Source of the DNA: Corylus avellana
Taxonomy: Eukaryota; Streptophyta; Magnoliopsida; Fagales; Betulaceae
NCBI RefSeq assembly: GCF_901000735.1
Contig: NC_081549.1
Coordinates: 3,358,942-3,422,941, forward strand
Direction: 5' to 3'
Length of the DNA: 64,000 nucleotides
Below the pieces are notes generated by a model. The model saw only the letters and a list, made by a program, of their open reading frames with translations, was not told the origin of the DNA and did not search any database. The translations under genes and the position numbers were made by a program. Shown in pieces: positions 11,253 through 22,442 of the stretch. Within the stretch, counting starts at the first letter, position 1. The number at the start of each line of letters is the position of its first letter.

Positions 11253-14200
11253 TTGTATTTGTTAAATATATTGTTGAATATATTGTGGAGAGCAGAAGAA
11301 AAAGAGAGAGCGGAAGCTAAGAATGGATTACATTGTATTATTCTCTTCTATATTGATTATGATATGCTTACATAGCTCTCTATATATGGAGAGAGAAGAA
11401 GTAGTGAGCAAAAAACCCTAGACTAAACCCTAGAACATATAAGGCAACATAATAAACTAGAATAATATAAAATATTCTAACATTCCCCTCAAACTCAAGG
11501 TGCAGGAAAAAAGAAAGGGAAATAAAGAAAATTTTTTTTGGTCGCCGGAAAAGTCGCTAGAGTTGGGCGGCCGGTGGTTGTCGAAGGGCGGCAGCGGCAG
11601 TTGGCTGCTGGTGGCTAATGGAGGCAGTTGGACCCAAAATGTTGGGCTTGGACTTGGATGAGAGCCTTATAGGCTACATTGGGCCGGTTACATGGGCCCA
11701 AGATTTGGCCATAACCCATGGACCATTGAATATGGTTGACCCAAAATAATATGAACCGAGTTTAACCTGGTGGACTAGGTTGACTAAGTTGGACTGGTTT
11801 AGAACCCGATGACCTGGTTAGAAACCGGTTTTGGATTAGGTTGGAGATGCCTTGGATGTAGGGGTGAAAATTTAGAACCACTAACCGCTTTGTTAACAGC
11901 TAACCACTATAACCGCTAACCACTTTTGAAAGCAGTTAGCAGTTATTGGGTTTTTAAAAACCACTAACTGCTAACTGCTTTATATATATATATATTGTTT
12001 TATTATATATATTTATTTGTATGTTGTGTACAAGACTACAGGTGAAGTGATGATTTACAAGAATTGTTGTAATTTTATTTGTATTATATGTTGTATAGAT
12101 TCGTAGAAGTTGACCAACAAGGATTTTGGTATATAGCAATTTTTAATGCTAAAATGGTCATGAAAAGGAAAAGAAAAATTGTTTAAAGTGAGCAAAAAAA
12201 TTTTAACGTGAGCCCCAAAACCGGCAAAAAAAAAAAAAAGAAGCCCAGTAAAAGGCCAAAAAAAAAACAGTTGTTCAAATGCGGTTAACCGCTAATCGAG
12301 CGGTTCATCGCCTAGGCGATTAACCGCGTAACGGTTAGCGGAGGTGGTTAGTAAATTTTACTAACCACCTAGAACTACTAGGGGTGGACAAATTAACCGG
12401 TTACTGATTACCAGCCGTCTACCGGTTTCAACCGAACCGATATTAACCGTAATCGTTTAACCGATAAGAATATCGGTTAAAAATTTTGTACTGAAATTCT
12501 TATCGGTCCTGTCCAGTTAACCATATGTTATCGGTTTACTGTTTTAACCGGTAAGAACCGGTATGGGGGAAGGCTGTTAACAAAGTTAGTCTAGCTTAGT
12601 TGATAGGGCACTAGAGCACAAGGCTCTTAACCTTGTGGTTGTGGGTTTTGTGGGTTTGAGTTACTATAGTGGCCATTTTTTTCTTTCTTTTTCCTTTTTT
12701 TTTTTTTTCTTTTTTCTTTTCTCTTTCTTTTCTTTCCCACTTGGCCAATAGTCCCACTCACACACTCTCCACTTAGTCATTTCTTTTCTTTTCCCAATTC
12801 NNNNNNNNNNNNNNNNNNNNNNNNNNNNNNNNNNNNNNNNNNNNNNNNNNNNNNNNNNNNNNNNNNNNNNNNNNNNNNNNNNNNNNNNNNNNNNNNNNNN
12901 NNNNNNNNNNNNNNNNNNNNNNNNNNNNNNNNNNNNNNNNNNNNNNNNNNNNNNNNNNNNNNNNNNNNNNNNNNNNNNNNNNNNNNNNNNNNNNNNNNNT
13001 TTTTTTTTTTTTTTTTTTTTTTTTCTCTTTCCAGTTCTCACAGCATCTGCTCTCACAGTCACAGACCTCTCTTTTAGCATCGAAGATTCAATTCAAGTAA
13101 AATTTTTTGCCTTTTGGTGCTTGGAGGTTAGAGAAGTAGAGAAAACTGAAGAAGNNNNNNNNNNNNNNNNNNNNNNNNNNNTAAGAAACCGTTTAATAAA
13201 AAATTATCGGTTAATAACCGATAAGATCCAAAGCCGGACCGTTTTGACCGATACCCACCCTTGCTAACTCCTAGCGGTTTTAGCCATTAATCACTAATCA
13301 CAACCGCCTTTTCACCCCTGTTTAGATGGATCCGGAATTGACCTAGTTGGACTGGTTTAGAACCCGATGACCCGGTTAGGACCGGTTTTGGATCGGGTTA
13401 GAGATGCCTTGGATGGATCCGGAATTGACAAGTGGGCCGGCTACATGGGCCAAAATGGCCAAAACCTATGGACCGTTGAAGATGGTCTGACCTGATTGAG
13501 ATGATCCAGTTCTAATTGGTTGAATCGGGTTGAAAAGCTTGGATCCGAATGAAATATATATATATATATTTTCGGATCTGACACGTGGCAGAGGCTAGGG
13601 CTAATGTGGTGAGCTCTTTGAGGAACATGTGACAGCATGGTGAAGAAGAGAAGAGCCTCTGGCGCATGTGGTGCACATGCTAGGGCTGTGCCACATGGGG
13701 CGCGTGCGGTGCACGCGCCAAACCCTAGATAGGGTTTGATGTGCGTGAGGCACGTGGATCACACGCGCCAGAAGGTGGCTGGCACATGGACGAGCGTGGG
13801 AGGTGCGGCTGATGCGTGGACCATTGTGGGATGCGTGTGACTGACGTACAGATTCTTCTAGAGGCGCATGAGGGGACGTGGAAGCTTGGATGGCTGAGAT
13901 CTCTTCGGATCTGGACTCGGAGGCGTCTGATCTGTTGTGTAGAGTGGAGCGTGTAGCTCTGTCATGGCTGTGGCGGCGCGTGGAGGTGCGGGCAGAAACT
14001 AGTGGAGGCGCATTGGTGGGCCATTGATGGCAAATCTTCCACAAATCTGTAGATTTGTGCCTCGCAAGTATGAATCTTGGATTAATTTTCTCAAATGAGG
14101 CTGCAATGAAGATGGAGAAGAGATTTTGAGCAAAAAATCGCTTGGTGGCGCACGGACGACCGAAAATGGGAGCTTGCCGGAGAGAGCACCGGAAAACGTC

Positions 14201-15796
14201 AAAGACGTTTATTGAAGGCCACAGAAAGTGGCATTGATACCATGTTAAATATATTGTTGAATATATTGTGGACAATCGAAGCTAACAATAGACTACATTG
14301 TATTGAGTCTAACATATATGAAGGACTACAGAGACCTCTATTTATAGAGAGGTTATGAGTGATAAGCAAGTAACCTAATAGACTAATTAAGGAAAGGTAA
14401 ACCCAATAGATTTAGAATATGTAAAGAAATAAATAACCCTAACATAATGTTTTTAACAGTGTTCATCGACTATCTTTTCCTTGTAAACGTACATGATCAA
14501 GAATAAAATTAATTTATTTCTCCATATTCTTTCATTCTTCTCTCTCCATTTTCATTTTCCATTTATTTTTAAACTTGTTCATAGTATGAGAGCCATTGAC
14601 TGACGCAAGTGTTTAATTCCCAATTAATAGTCTAATGGATTTCAATTTTTTATTTTCTTCCTGTTCTCGTATCATCTTTTTGTCTCTGATTTTTTGCAGA
14701 TAAGACAGCTGAAAGTTTGTACGCCCAAATTGAGAAGAAAATCAGCAAACTGAAGGACTACTTCAATGAGGAGGTGACCGCCAAGAAGTATGACGACGAG
14801 AAACTCGCCGGGATGCTGTTCGTGGACGGGTGTGCTGTATTACAATTCATTTACTACCATGAAGCTGAAGAGAAATTCAAAGATAAGAAAATTAAAAACG
14901 ATCAAGTGGCCTTTTGGAAACACGATTTGTTCTTGTTGGAGAATCAACTTCCTTATCAACTCCTCGAGGATTTGATGGAGTTGAGCGAGAAGAAAGAGAC
15001 TTTGCAGGATTCGATGGATCGTTTCATTGAAAATCATGCAAATTGCAAGGATCCTAAAATGACCAGCAGCACAGAAAAGCCGGCCCATCTTCTTGATCGT
15101 CTGCGAACAAGACTCCTTTTCCTTGGTGATGAGGAAAAGAAAAGAAACAACAAAAGCAGTACTGAGAATATTGAAGGAGATTGGCAGTCGTATCGCAATG
15201 TGCAGGAACTCAGAGCAGCAGGAATCCAATTGAGTCCTAGTACAACTAATTCCTTGGCAGACGTATCTTTTTCCGACAAATCCATTAATGTCTACCCTGG
15301 ATACCTTTATCTTCCTCAAATAACGGTGGATGATTCAATGGGGCCAAAGTTGTTGAACTTGGTAGCCTATGAGATGTGTCCAGATTTCGACAATGACTTC
15401 GGCATCACCTCGTACATATGCTTCGTCGATTCACTCATTGATCATCCCGAGGACGTGAAGGAGCTGAGGAAAGGGAAAATACTCCACAACCTCCTTGGCA
15501 GCGACAAAGAAGTGTCTCAACTCTTCAATGAAATAGCCACTGACTTGGTTCCTAATCCCGAAATATATGCCGATGTCAAAAAGCAGATTCAAAAGTGCTA
15601 CAGCAGCAAGTGGAAGACCTGGATAGCTCAGTGCTACAACGACCATTTCAGCAGCCCCTGGACAATTGTGGGTTTCCTCGCCGCATTCTTAGCACTTGCT
15701 CTAACTATCCTCCAGACCTGGTACTCTGTCCGCGGCTCTCCCTCTGACTCCAAAGATCGCTCTTCCCCTGCCCCCAGAATTCCCAAAAGGTACTGA
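10859..15796 (+). CDS. DUF247 protein, copy 4, with transposon-filled intron
   Basis: There are two exons, 10859-11198 and 14700-15796, for 478 aa. The start is the ATG in CACCATGGCC. The phase-1 junction (AAG G|GTAATG ... TTGCAG|AT AAG) equals that of copies 3, 6, 8 and 10, but the intron is 3,501 bp instead of 220-308 because an LTR element occupies 11260-14458. Exon 2 is fully open and contains GMLFVDGCAVLQF, DLFLLENQLPYQLLEDL, HLLDRLRTRLL, the acidic-basic linker EEKKRNNKSSTEN, and a C-terminal membrane segment (about residues 435-456) with a basic tail. Coding sequence is intact, but the insertion may reduce correct splicing. This may be the other allele of copy 3. Confidence 0.85.
12585..12673 (+). 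pseudogene. tRNA-Lys(CTT)-derived sequence
   Basis: The sequence follows a plant tRNA-Lys: an A-box-like GTCTAGCTTAGTTGATAG, the anticodon region GGCTCTTAACCTTG with CTT anticodon, and a degraded B box GTGGGTTTGAG. Short internal duplications (extra GGGCACTA and TTGTGGG) break the cloverleaf, so it is not a working tRNA. It may be a captured tRNA or the head of a SINE; a T- and N-rich stretch follows. Confidence 0.65.
12801..12999. other. Assembly gap (199 N)
   Basis: It lies inside the inner nested element, between long pyrimidine runs. A second run of 27 N is at 13155-13181. Confidence 0.98.
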
Positions 15797-16122
15797 AAAC
15801 ATTTTTGCTTTTATCTTTCCAAGTGCATGCATCCACCTATATATATACCCAGATTCTTTACATCTCAGTTTGTTGTCCCCAAATAAAAGTAACCCCAGTA
15901 GATCTCTGCATGTACATCCAGGTCCATGGGGTTCCTTTTATTTCCTTTTGCTTTTGTGTTTGCGTGTAAAATAAGTCGGTGTGAATGCATCTTATACCTT
16001 TATTGATGTAATGTGTAGTTTAAATATGAATATTTCATATATATACTTATGATTTTAATTGCATGTGATGAAGTCTATTATTCAATATATACATCACTTG
16101 TAAGCAAACAATAAGATTATAA

Positions 16123-16235
16123 GTCCCCAAGAGATAGTTCAATCGGCTGGAGACCACGCCTTATGAAGCGGAGGTTACTAGTTCGAATCCCCCTCCCCTT
16201 CTTGTCTGAACATGTCAAAAAAAAAAAAAAAAAAG
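16123..16235 (+). mobile_element. tRNA-derived SINE
   Basis: The head resembles a tRNA with A-box-like AGATAGTTCAATCGGCTGG and B box GGTTACTAGTTCGAATCCCC; it ends in a run of 18 A at 16217-16234. Imperfect 10-bp duplications flank it: AAGATTATAA (16113-16122) and AAGACTATAA (16236-16245). The paralogous flank of copy 6 near 27466-27475 has the uninterrupted single site AAGACTATAA. Related minus-strand copies are at 39043-39143 and 44794-44894. Confidence 0.85.
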
Positions 16236-18370
16236 AAGACTATAACAAATTAAATATTATATTATTTAATAACTAGTACTCTTGGTGATCATTAAAGTAA
16301 AAACTTCTGGTTAATATTTTTGCATTCAGAATGCATGGAAATACACCATCATAAAAATTGTCTTCTACAAATTACTGTCACTTGGAAGGCATTTCACTAA
16401 AGAATTGCCACAATGTACCCCAACCAATTGGGTTGCATGCACCAACGTCCCAACACCTTGGTGCCCCTGCATTGCATATATAGGTTACGTCTTGAAGACC
16501 AAATGCACTCGCAACATACGATTTATTAGTAAACTAGCGCACACCGGCATTCTATCGATCACGATCACCTACAATCGGGGGTCCATTTGTAAAACATTTA
16601 TGTAATTACGTGACAATTTTAATGGGATCTACTTATTCAAACAAGTGCTCAAATGGTAAGGAATCTCTTTGAATTGTGTGAGGCCTCCTACTTAGACATG
16701 CATGTGACCTTCATCTGGAACTTCTCACAATCCAACTTTATTACCAAATTGAGTCAAAAGAGAGGGTCTTTCGGATTTGAACAATCCACTAAGAAATTAA
16801 GTTCCTTGCCATTGCAAATCACACATATAATTGAGCAACCCTCATAGCTGCAAAAATATTAAGGTGATGATAAGGTGCTTAATTGACTATTAGTTTATGA
16901 TCATATCCCGAGACAGTGTGTAATGGTTTGTTGCAACATAGATAACACCTCAATTTGGTCAATCTCATCGTATAATGAATGATAACATGAGGTAATGTAT
17001 TTAAGGGAATATATACTAATTACCGGCTCAAGCCTCAAATTGATACTCCTTTTTTGTGACATTTCATCCTTAATTTCAAACTACCAATTAGCCTCTCCAT
17101 AAAATATTCATCTTCAAATGAACGAAAAAATTGCAACAAACAGTATTGAGAGGGTAATCAAACCATATCCTCATGGTTTCAAGGCTTGAGCCCTAAGGAA
17201 CCATTGCCTCAAGGCTTAAGGCTGGGGCGAAGGAGGTGGTTTCATCACCCTTTAAAATGTTCTGGGATGGTCAAACCATTTTCAAATCTAAGGGGGATGA
17301 CCCAACCATCCATTCAACCTAGCTAGCTAGAGGAAGTAGTTTGACCACCTCTCTCAACTCCTCTTTTTATTTATTTATTATTTGTCCATCAAATACCTAA
17401 GGGGGTGTTTCAACAACGTCCCTCAACTCCTCTCTTTTTCTTCTTCTACTTTTTTTTTTACTTGTCATGGGCTTCTGCTAGGCCCATGACAGGCCCTAAT
17501 TCACCAATTTGGACCCACCCTGGATAGGCTTATGGAAGGCATTAATTGTGTGAATTAGGGCCTTCCTTCCTGTACCAGGCTTATGGGGAGCCCTATAATT
17601 CACAATTAGGGCTTCCCTTGGCCATACCTATGGCAGGCTCTTGATGGCCCGACCTTAATATAATTAATATTTAATCATGATATTAATATAATATATTTAT
17701 ATTTATATTATTGATAAATATTATAATTATCATGATTACTATAAATAATTAAAAATAGTATAAAATAATAATAATTTCAAATTTCCAAGTAATATTACTA
17801 ATAATTATAATGATTAGCTGAAACTCCATGTTTCAGCCAATCACTTGTTTAAGATTGCATTAAAGAATTCTAAAAGTATTTTTTAGTATATAAAAAACAG
17901 GACAAAGCAAAAATAGGTCATTTTGGTAAAAAAAACTAACAAAAAAAATATCTTTTTTTTAAAAAAAATTTGCTCTAAAAAGGCTAAAATACACTTTTGA
18001 AAAAAAATAAAAAAATAAAAAAACTTGAAATTGAAGCTTTTTCTAAAAAACTATTTTCTAATATGAAAGCTTCTATTTCTCAACACAAACCCAAACATAC
18101 TCTAAAAAGTACTTTTAGTATATCAAATTTGTGCCAAGCAAAAATGTGTCTATTTGGTAAATGTTTTTTTTTTTTTACTTTTTCTCTTAAAAAGTTCAAA
18201 ACTATATTTGGGGAAAAGCTTGGAAGTGATTTTTTTTAAAAAAAATGCGTATTAATTAATTTCTTGTACGTGTATCACATTTAACTCCAATTGTGTGAAG
18301 AATGAAAGGCATATTTATCTGTTTGCCTTTTTTCAGGAAAAGAAAAGCACATCAACAAAGTGTATTTCTA

Positions 18371-18720
18371 AAACAGTTTTTAGAAGATCTGCTCCCTCCT
18401 CTCCCATTCTTTTTCTACTCCCTGCTCCTACCCTCTCCCTCCCCTTCTGGTTTTTTTCTTTTTTACATCTAGTCTGCTCAAAGCAGATATGTTCTTTAAC
18501 TGTATTTGTACCTGAGTTATCGGAAGATTGAAGTCATAGATAGCACCTGATTATAAGAATTTTTGTTTCTATCTATAACTTTATAACCTCATAGCATGTG
18601 GCTATGATTTTTGCAGAACTTTATACTTTATGCTGTAAGAGCTCTTTGCTCTGCTTTGTAAGAGCTTTAAGCTCGTGATCTTTAATCAATGAAATTCTCA
18701 ATTTCCGCTAAGAAAAAAAA
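18371..18720 (+). mobile_element. Poly(A)-tailed retroposon, 13-bp target duplication
   Basis: A 350-bp insert ends in an A run and is flanked by perfect 13-bp repeats AAGTGTATTTCTA at 18358-18370 and 18721-18733. The homologous spacer near 29325-29337 has only one copy of that 13-mer. It has no tRNA-like head and no large ORF, so a 5'-truncated LINE tail or a processed transcript fragment are both possible. Confidence 0.8.
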
Positions 18721-18993
18721 AAGTGTATTTCTAGGATGGAAAAGCACGCATTTATACAAAAATATGCTTTATACTTGGCTTCACACAGTAATAAAATAAT
18801 AAACGAAGCACATGCTGTTAGTTTTATCGAGCAATAAAAAGTTTATTCCAGACTTGTTGTGTTAGCTAGGGAATAAGCTTCATGTGTATCACATAAATAG
18901 TTCTTTTTGTTTGATTCCTGACTTAGCATATGAATGTAGTTCAAAGATCCTGAATAGTGAATTCCTCAGAGCTACAGTTTCCATGTCTCTGCA

Positions 18994-19001
18994 TATATAA
19001 A
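18994..19001 (+). promoter_or_regulatory. Putative TATA box of DUF247 copy 5
   Basis: TATATAAA lies about 70 bp before the ATG in the conserved promoter context. Confidence 0.6.
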
Positions 19002-19071
19002 GTTTACTACTTGAACAATTATGTTTTCATAACAATATATATAGTAAACCCCTTTGTGGTGCACACTCGCC

Positions 19072-20571
19072 ATGGCCGGAAGAGAGCATGTTATATCTGT
19101 GGAGGAGTTGCTGTCCAGGAAGGTTAATGTCGTTAGAACAGAATGTGGTCAAACAAATAGCAGAGGCAATGATGCTGATCAGGAGACACAAAGGTCGAAT
19201 GACAGTACCAGGAAGCAGAGGTTGGAGCAATTAGAGAAGGCTGGAGGAGACAATGTTGTACCAAATCAAGCTGAAACAAATATATCAAAGATACAAAAGG
19301 TCACGTTTTTGCTGCGAGAACACAAAAATGTGGCCAAGTATTTTGAGCCAAGGGTGGTGCCGCTGGGTCCAATCCATCACGGTAAGCCAAAGTACCAGAA
19401 AGCAGAGGAGTACAAGCTTAGATTGGCAAACGCGTTCGTGAAGGAGAGTGGCGAGGGTAAGACAGCTGAAAGTTTGTACGCCGAAATTGAGAAGAAAATC
19501 AAGCAACTGAGGGAGTACTTCGATGAGGAGGTGACCGACAAGTATGACGACAAGGACCTCGCTTGGATGCTGTTTGTGGACGGGTGTGCTGTATTACAAT
19601 TCATACAGTGTGCAGTTAAAGACAAATTCCAAGATATGAAAATTAAGAACGATCAAGCGGTGTTTGGGCAACAGGATTTGTTCTTGTTGGAGAATCAACT
19701 TCCTTATCAACTCCTCAAGGATTTGATGAAGTTGAGCGAGAAGAAAGAGACTTTGAAGCAGTCGATCAACAGTTTCATTGATATTCAATATGCTACGACA
19801 ACGCAGACTGCTGCAAATTGCAAGGACAAACAAAAGCCTGCCCATCTACTCGATCGTCTGCGAACAAGACTCCTTGGCAATCGCGAAAGTCCTCGCATCA
19901 CGGCTGAAAAGAGAAACAAAAGTAAGAGTACTGGAGGAGGCCAAGGAGGGCAGGATTCGCAGTCGTTTCGCAACGTGCAGGAACTTAGAGTAGCAGGAAT
20001 CCAATTGAAGCCCAGTACAAGTGGTTCCTTGACACACGTATCTTTTTCCGACCGATCCACTTTCTACCCTGGATACCTTTCTCTTCGTCAAATAATAGTG
20101 GATGACTCAACAGGGCCAAAGTTGTTGAACTTGGCAGCCTATGAGATGTGTCCAGATTTCGACAATGACTTCGGCGTCACCTCTTACATATGCTTCCTTG
20201 ATTCACTCATTGATCATCCCGACGACGTGAAGGAGCTGAGGAAAGCGCAAATACTCCACAACCTCCTTGGTAGCGACAAAGAAGTGGCAAAACTCTTCAA
20301 TGACATAGCCACTGACTTGGTGCCTAATCCCGAAACATATTCCAAGGTCAAACAGCAGATTCAGAAGTGCTACGACAACAAGTGGAAGACCTGGATAGCT
20401 CAGGCCATTCACGACCATTTCAGCAGCCCCTGGACATTCGTGGGTTTCCTTGCTGCATTAGTAGCACTTGGTCTAACAGCCATCCAGACTGTGTACACGG
20501 TCCGGGGCTCTCCCTCTGACTCCAGAGATCACTCTCCCCCTGCACCCAGAATTCCCAAAAGGTACTACTGA
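19072..20571 (+). CDS. DUF247 protein, copy 5, intact single exon
   Basis: It encodes 499 aa from the ATG at 19072 in GCCATGGCC. It is the longest leader in the array, with an added Ser/Gln/Asp-rich stretch around residues 25-60. Core landmarks are all present: YFEPRVVPLGPIHHG, WMLFVDGCAVLQF, DLFLLENQLPYQLLKDL, HLLDRLRTRLL, VTSYICFLDSLIDHP and LLGSDKEVAKLFN. A single hydrophobic stretch (about 455-476) precedes a short tail ending RIPKRYY. It has no intron; at the position where other copies are split, this gene reads GGC GAG GGT AAG ACA, the same length as their spliced product. Function is unknown beyond family membership. Confidence 0.92.
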   Translation: MAGREHVISVEELLSRKVNVVRTECGQTNSRGNDADQETQRSNDSTRKQRLEQLEKAGGDNVVPNQAETNISKIQKVTFLLREHKNVAKYFEPRVVPLGPIHHGKPKYQKAEEYKLRLANAFVKESGEGKTAESLYAEIEKKIKQLREYFDEEVTDKYDDKDLAWMLFVDGCAVLQFIQCAVKDKFQDMKIKNDQAVFGQQDLFLLENQLPYQLLKDLMKLSEKKETLKQSINSFIDIQYATTTQTAANCKDKQKPAHLLDRLRTRLLGNRESPRITAEKRNKSKSTGGGQGGQDSQSFRNVQELRVAGIQLKPSTSGSLTHVSFSDRSTFYPGYLSLRQIIVDDSTGPKLLNLAAYEMCPDFDNDFGVTSYICFLDSLIDHPDDVKELRKAQILHNLLGSDKEVAKLFNDIATDLVPNPETYSKVKQQIQKCYDNKWKTWIAQAIHDHFSSPWTFVGFLAALVALGLTAIQTVYTVRGSPSDSRDHSPPAPRIPKRYY

Positions 20572-20672
20572 AAACCTGTTTGCGTTTATCTTTCCAAGTG
20601 CATGCATCCACCGTATTGTAAGCCTATATATATGCCCATATATATTCTATGCATCTCAGTTTGTTGTCCCCA

Positions 20673-20678
20673 AATAAA
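20673..20678 (+). terminator. Putative poly(A) signal of DUF247 copy 5
   Basis: AATAAA in the conserved 3' flank, 102 bp after the stop. Confidence 0.5.
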
Positions 20679-20871
20679 AGTACACCCCAGTAGGTCTGCA
20701 TGTACATCCAGGTCCATGGGGTTCCATTTATTTCCTTTTGCTTTACTGTTTGTATGTAAAATAAGTCGGAGTGAATGTATCTTAATACTATTGATGTAAT
20801 GTTTATGGGATAAACATGATCAACATTGTTAACTGTGTCGTCCGTAGTTAAGTTTAAATATGAATATTTCA

Positions 20872-22208
20872 TGCAATGTGTTGATGCAATTTTTGGTCCG
20901 AAGTGTTGCTAGTCGGCGATTCTTCTTCATGGTTGAGCTCTGAGTTGAATTCCTACACGTAGATAGAATTCTTGCAAAATAAGAATATGGTTAGAAGGTT
21001 TTCAGTTGGAGCTGAAGACTCTTCGATGCCTAAGTTAATGTCTCGTATATGGGTAAAAATATATAATGGAAATATGCCTCTAACTCCCAGTAATTAGTGT
21101 GTGCAAAATGAGGTATGTGAAAGAGAGAAGAGCGAGGGAGAAAGAAGAGTCTCTTAGAGAAAAGGAGACGTGGGAGAGAGAAGAGAGGCCTGGAGAAAGG
21201 GATACCTTTCTCATTTTATAAGCCAATTTAATTAACACGTGTCAGCATATGAATGTGCAATAGCAAAATGGTAAATAATATAAATAGGTGGGCATATTTT
21301 CTCCTAAACACAATGTATATTTATAATTAATGCTCCATAAAATATTTTTGGTTGAAAAATGTTTTGAGGGAAAACATTTTCTTGAAAAATGATTTCCTTA
21401 AAAATATTTTTTGGTGTTTGGCGAGTACAAAAATCACAATTATATATATATATATAAACACACACACACACACACACATTCAATCATATTAAACTTTAAA
21501 TTACGATAATGTTCCGACCTGGTCCCAACGAATTCCCAGTGGTGGTCCGGTTGCGTTCTGTTGAGTCCCGACTAGGTTCCGATAGTGGCTCGGTGTCCCA
21601 ACCAAGTCTCGGTGGTGTACGTCCTGACCAGGTCTCGGTGAAGTCTGAGCAATGATCCGACGAGTACGTACCAATTAGGTCTCGACCGGGTCCTAGTCGT
21701 GTCCCAACAATGGCCCCACCAAGTACCGGTCGAGTCCCTACGAAGTCCGGGCAATAACTCTGCGGGGTCCCGGTGAAGTCGTGGCAGGGTCCCGATAATG
21801 TCTCAGTTGGTATGTTGCTTTGAGAATGAGATGTTCAAATTAAGAAAATGATTTATAGTTTTAAAAAAATGGAAACCATTTTCTAGAAATTAAAGAGGTT
21901 TTTTGGGTCAAACGGAAATATTTTCCGTCACACCAATACTCAAAAATACAGAAAATATTTTCTAGAAATTAATCATTACGCCGAAACAAATGGAGCCTAT
22001 GTTTTGCAATTTAAACAAATCACGATAGACATTTGCAAATGGTTGAATTTTTTTTTCTTGAGTTATCATGACACATGAAAAGTGTTAACCCATATCTGTA
22101 TTACCTTAAATTGATTAATCGAAGTTATAATGAAAGTTCTCTAAAATTACCCAGTTTTACTTATGAAGACCTTAAGAATGTTGAGTCAAAATCCCTAAGT
22201 GTGGTGTA
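20872..22208. mobile_element. Unclassified insertion in the copy-5 3' flank
   Basis: Compared with the flank of copy 4, where the phrases on both sides are nearly adjacent (about 16020-16075), copy 5 has roughly 1.34 kb extra. The interior has an A/G-rich stretch (21115-21200), AT and AC microsatellites (21440-21478) and a GTCCCG-type degenerate repeat (21510-21790). Both outer parts carry AAAATATTTT-like motifs. I found no clean terminal repeats or coding region, so limits are approximate. Confidence 0.5.
21510..21790. repeat. Degenerate GTCCCG-type minisatellite
   Basis: Short variable units around GGTCCCGAC, AAGTCTCGGT and GAGTCCCGAC recur about every 20-30 bp. GC content stands well above the flanks. 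Confidence 0.55.
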
Positions 22209-22442
22209 TTGATTTTAATTGTATGTGATGAAGTCTATAATTGGATACATCACGTGTAAGTAACTAGCAAAACAACAAGATTATAACAGATTAACTATTG
22301 TATGATCGATTAATGACTTGTCTTGGTGATCATTAAAGTAAAAACTTGTGGTTAATAATTTTGCATTCAGAATATGCTTTGAAATTCACTATCATAAAAA
22401 TTGTCTTCTACAAATTATTGTCACTTGAAGGCATTTCACTAA

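Larger units (their letters stand above)
12379..13263. mobile_element. Second hAT-like element nested in the first
   Basis: The left end is TAGGGGTGGACAAATT; the right end is the complement of CAAGGGTGGGTATCGG. Internal repeats of CGGTTAA/TTAACCG line both arms. Flanking octamers AGAACTAC and CTAACTCC agree at 5 of 8 positions. Gaps at 12801-12999 and 13155-13181 hide part of it. This is the third level of nesting inside the copy-4 intron. Confidence 0.55.
11859..13320. mobile_element. hAT-like element nested in the LTR element
   Basis: The ends are inverted repeats: TAGGGGTGAAAA at the left and the complement of CAGGGGTGAAAA at the right. Subterminal clusters of GCGGTTA/TAACCGC follow both ends. 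Flanking octamers CTTGGATG (11851-11858) and TTTAGATG (13321-13328) match at 6 of 8 positions, fitting an aged hAT 8-bp target duplication. The host phrase before the left end recurs just after the right end because the host has an internal repeat there. Confidence 0.7.
11260..14458 (-). mobile_element. Non-autonomous LTR retrotransposon in a DUF247 intron
   Basis: LTRs are at 11260-11482 and 14243-14458; both start TGTTAAATATATTG on the plus strand and end in TAACA. Orientation is minus: read on that strand, the right LTR is followed by a primer-binding site starting TGGTATCA (complement at 14235-14242), and the left LTR is preceded by the purine tract GAGGGGAA (complement 11483-11490). A 5-bp target duplication is nearly kept (GTATT at 11255-11259, GTGTT at 14459-14463). 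The interior has no recognisable gag or pol. It holds a nested hAT-like element and two N runs. The Copia-like ends suggest mobilisation by a Copia partner; that is inference. Confidence 0.85.
15797..18990. other. Spacer between DUF247 copies 4 and 5
   Basis: No gene was recognised. It contains the conserved 3' flank (AATAAA at 15882; shared module 16288-16900), a SINE (16123-16235), a copy of the GGGCC-rich interspersed repeat (17395-17850), an AT-rich MITE-like block (about 17880-18230) and a retroposon (18371-18720). Confidence 0.6.

Noticed and set aside
13601..14275. 224-codon minus-strand frame at the 5' end of the LTR element
   Set aside because: It runs through LTR and primer-binding site and has no gag-like motifs; it is compositional.
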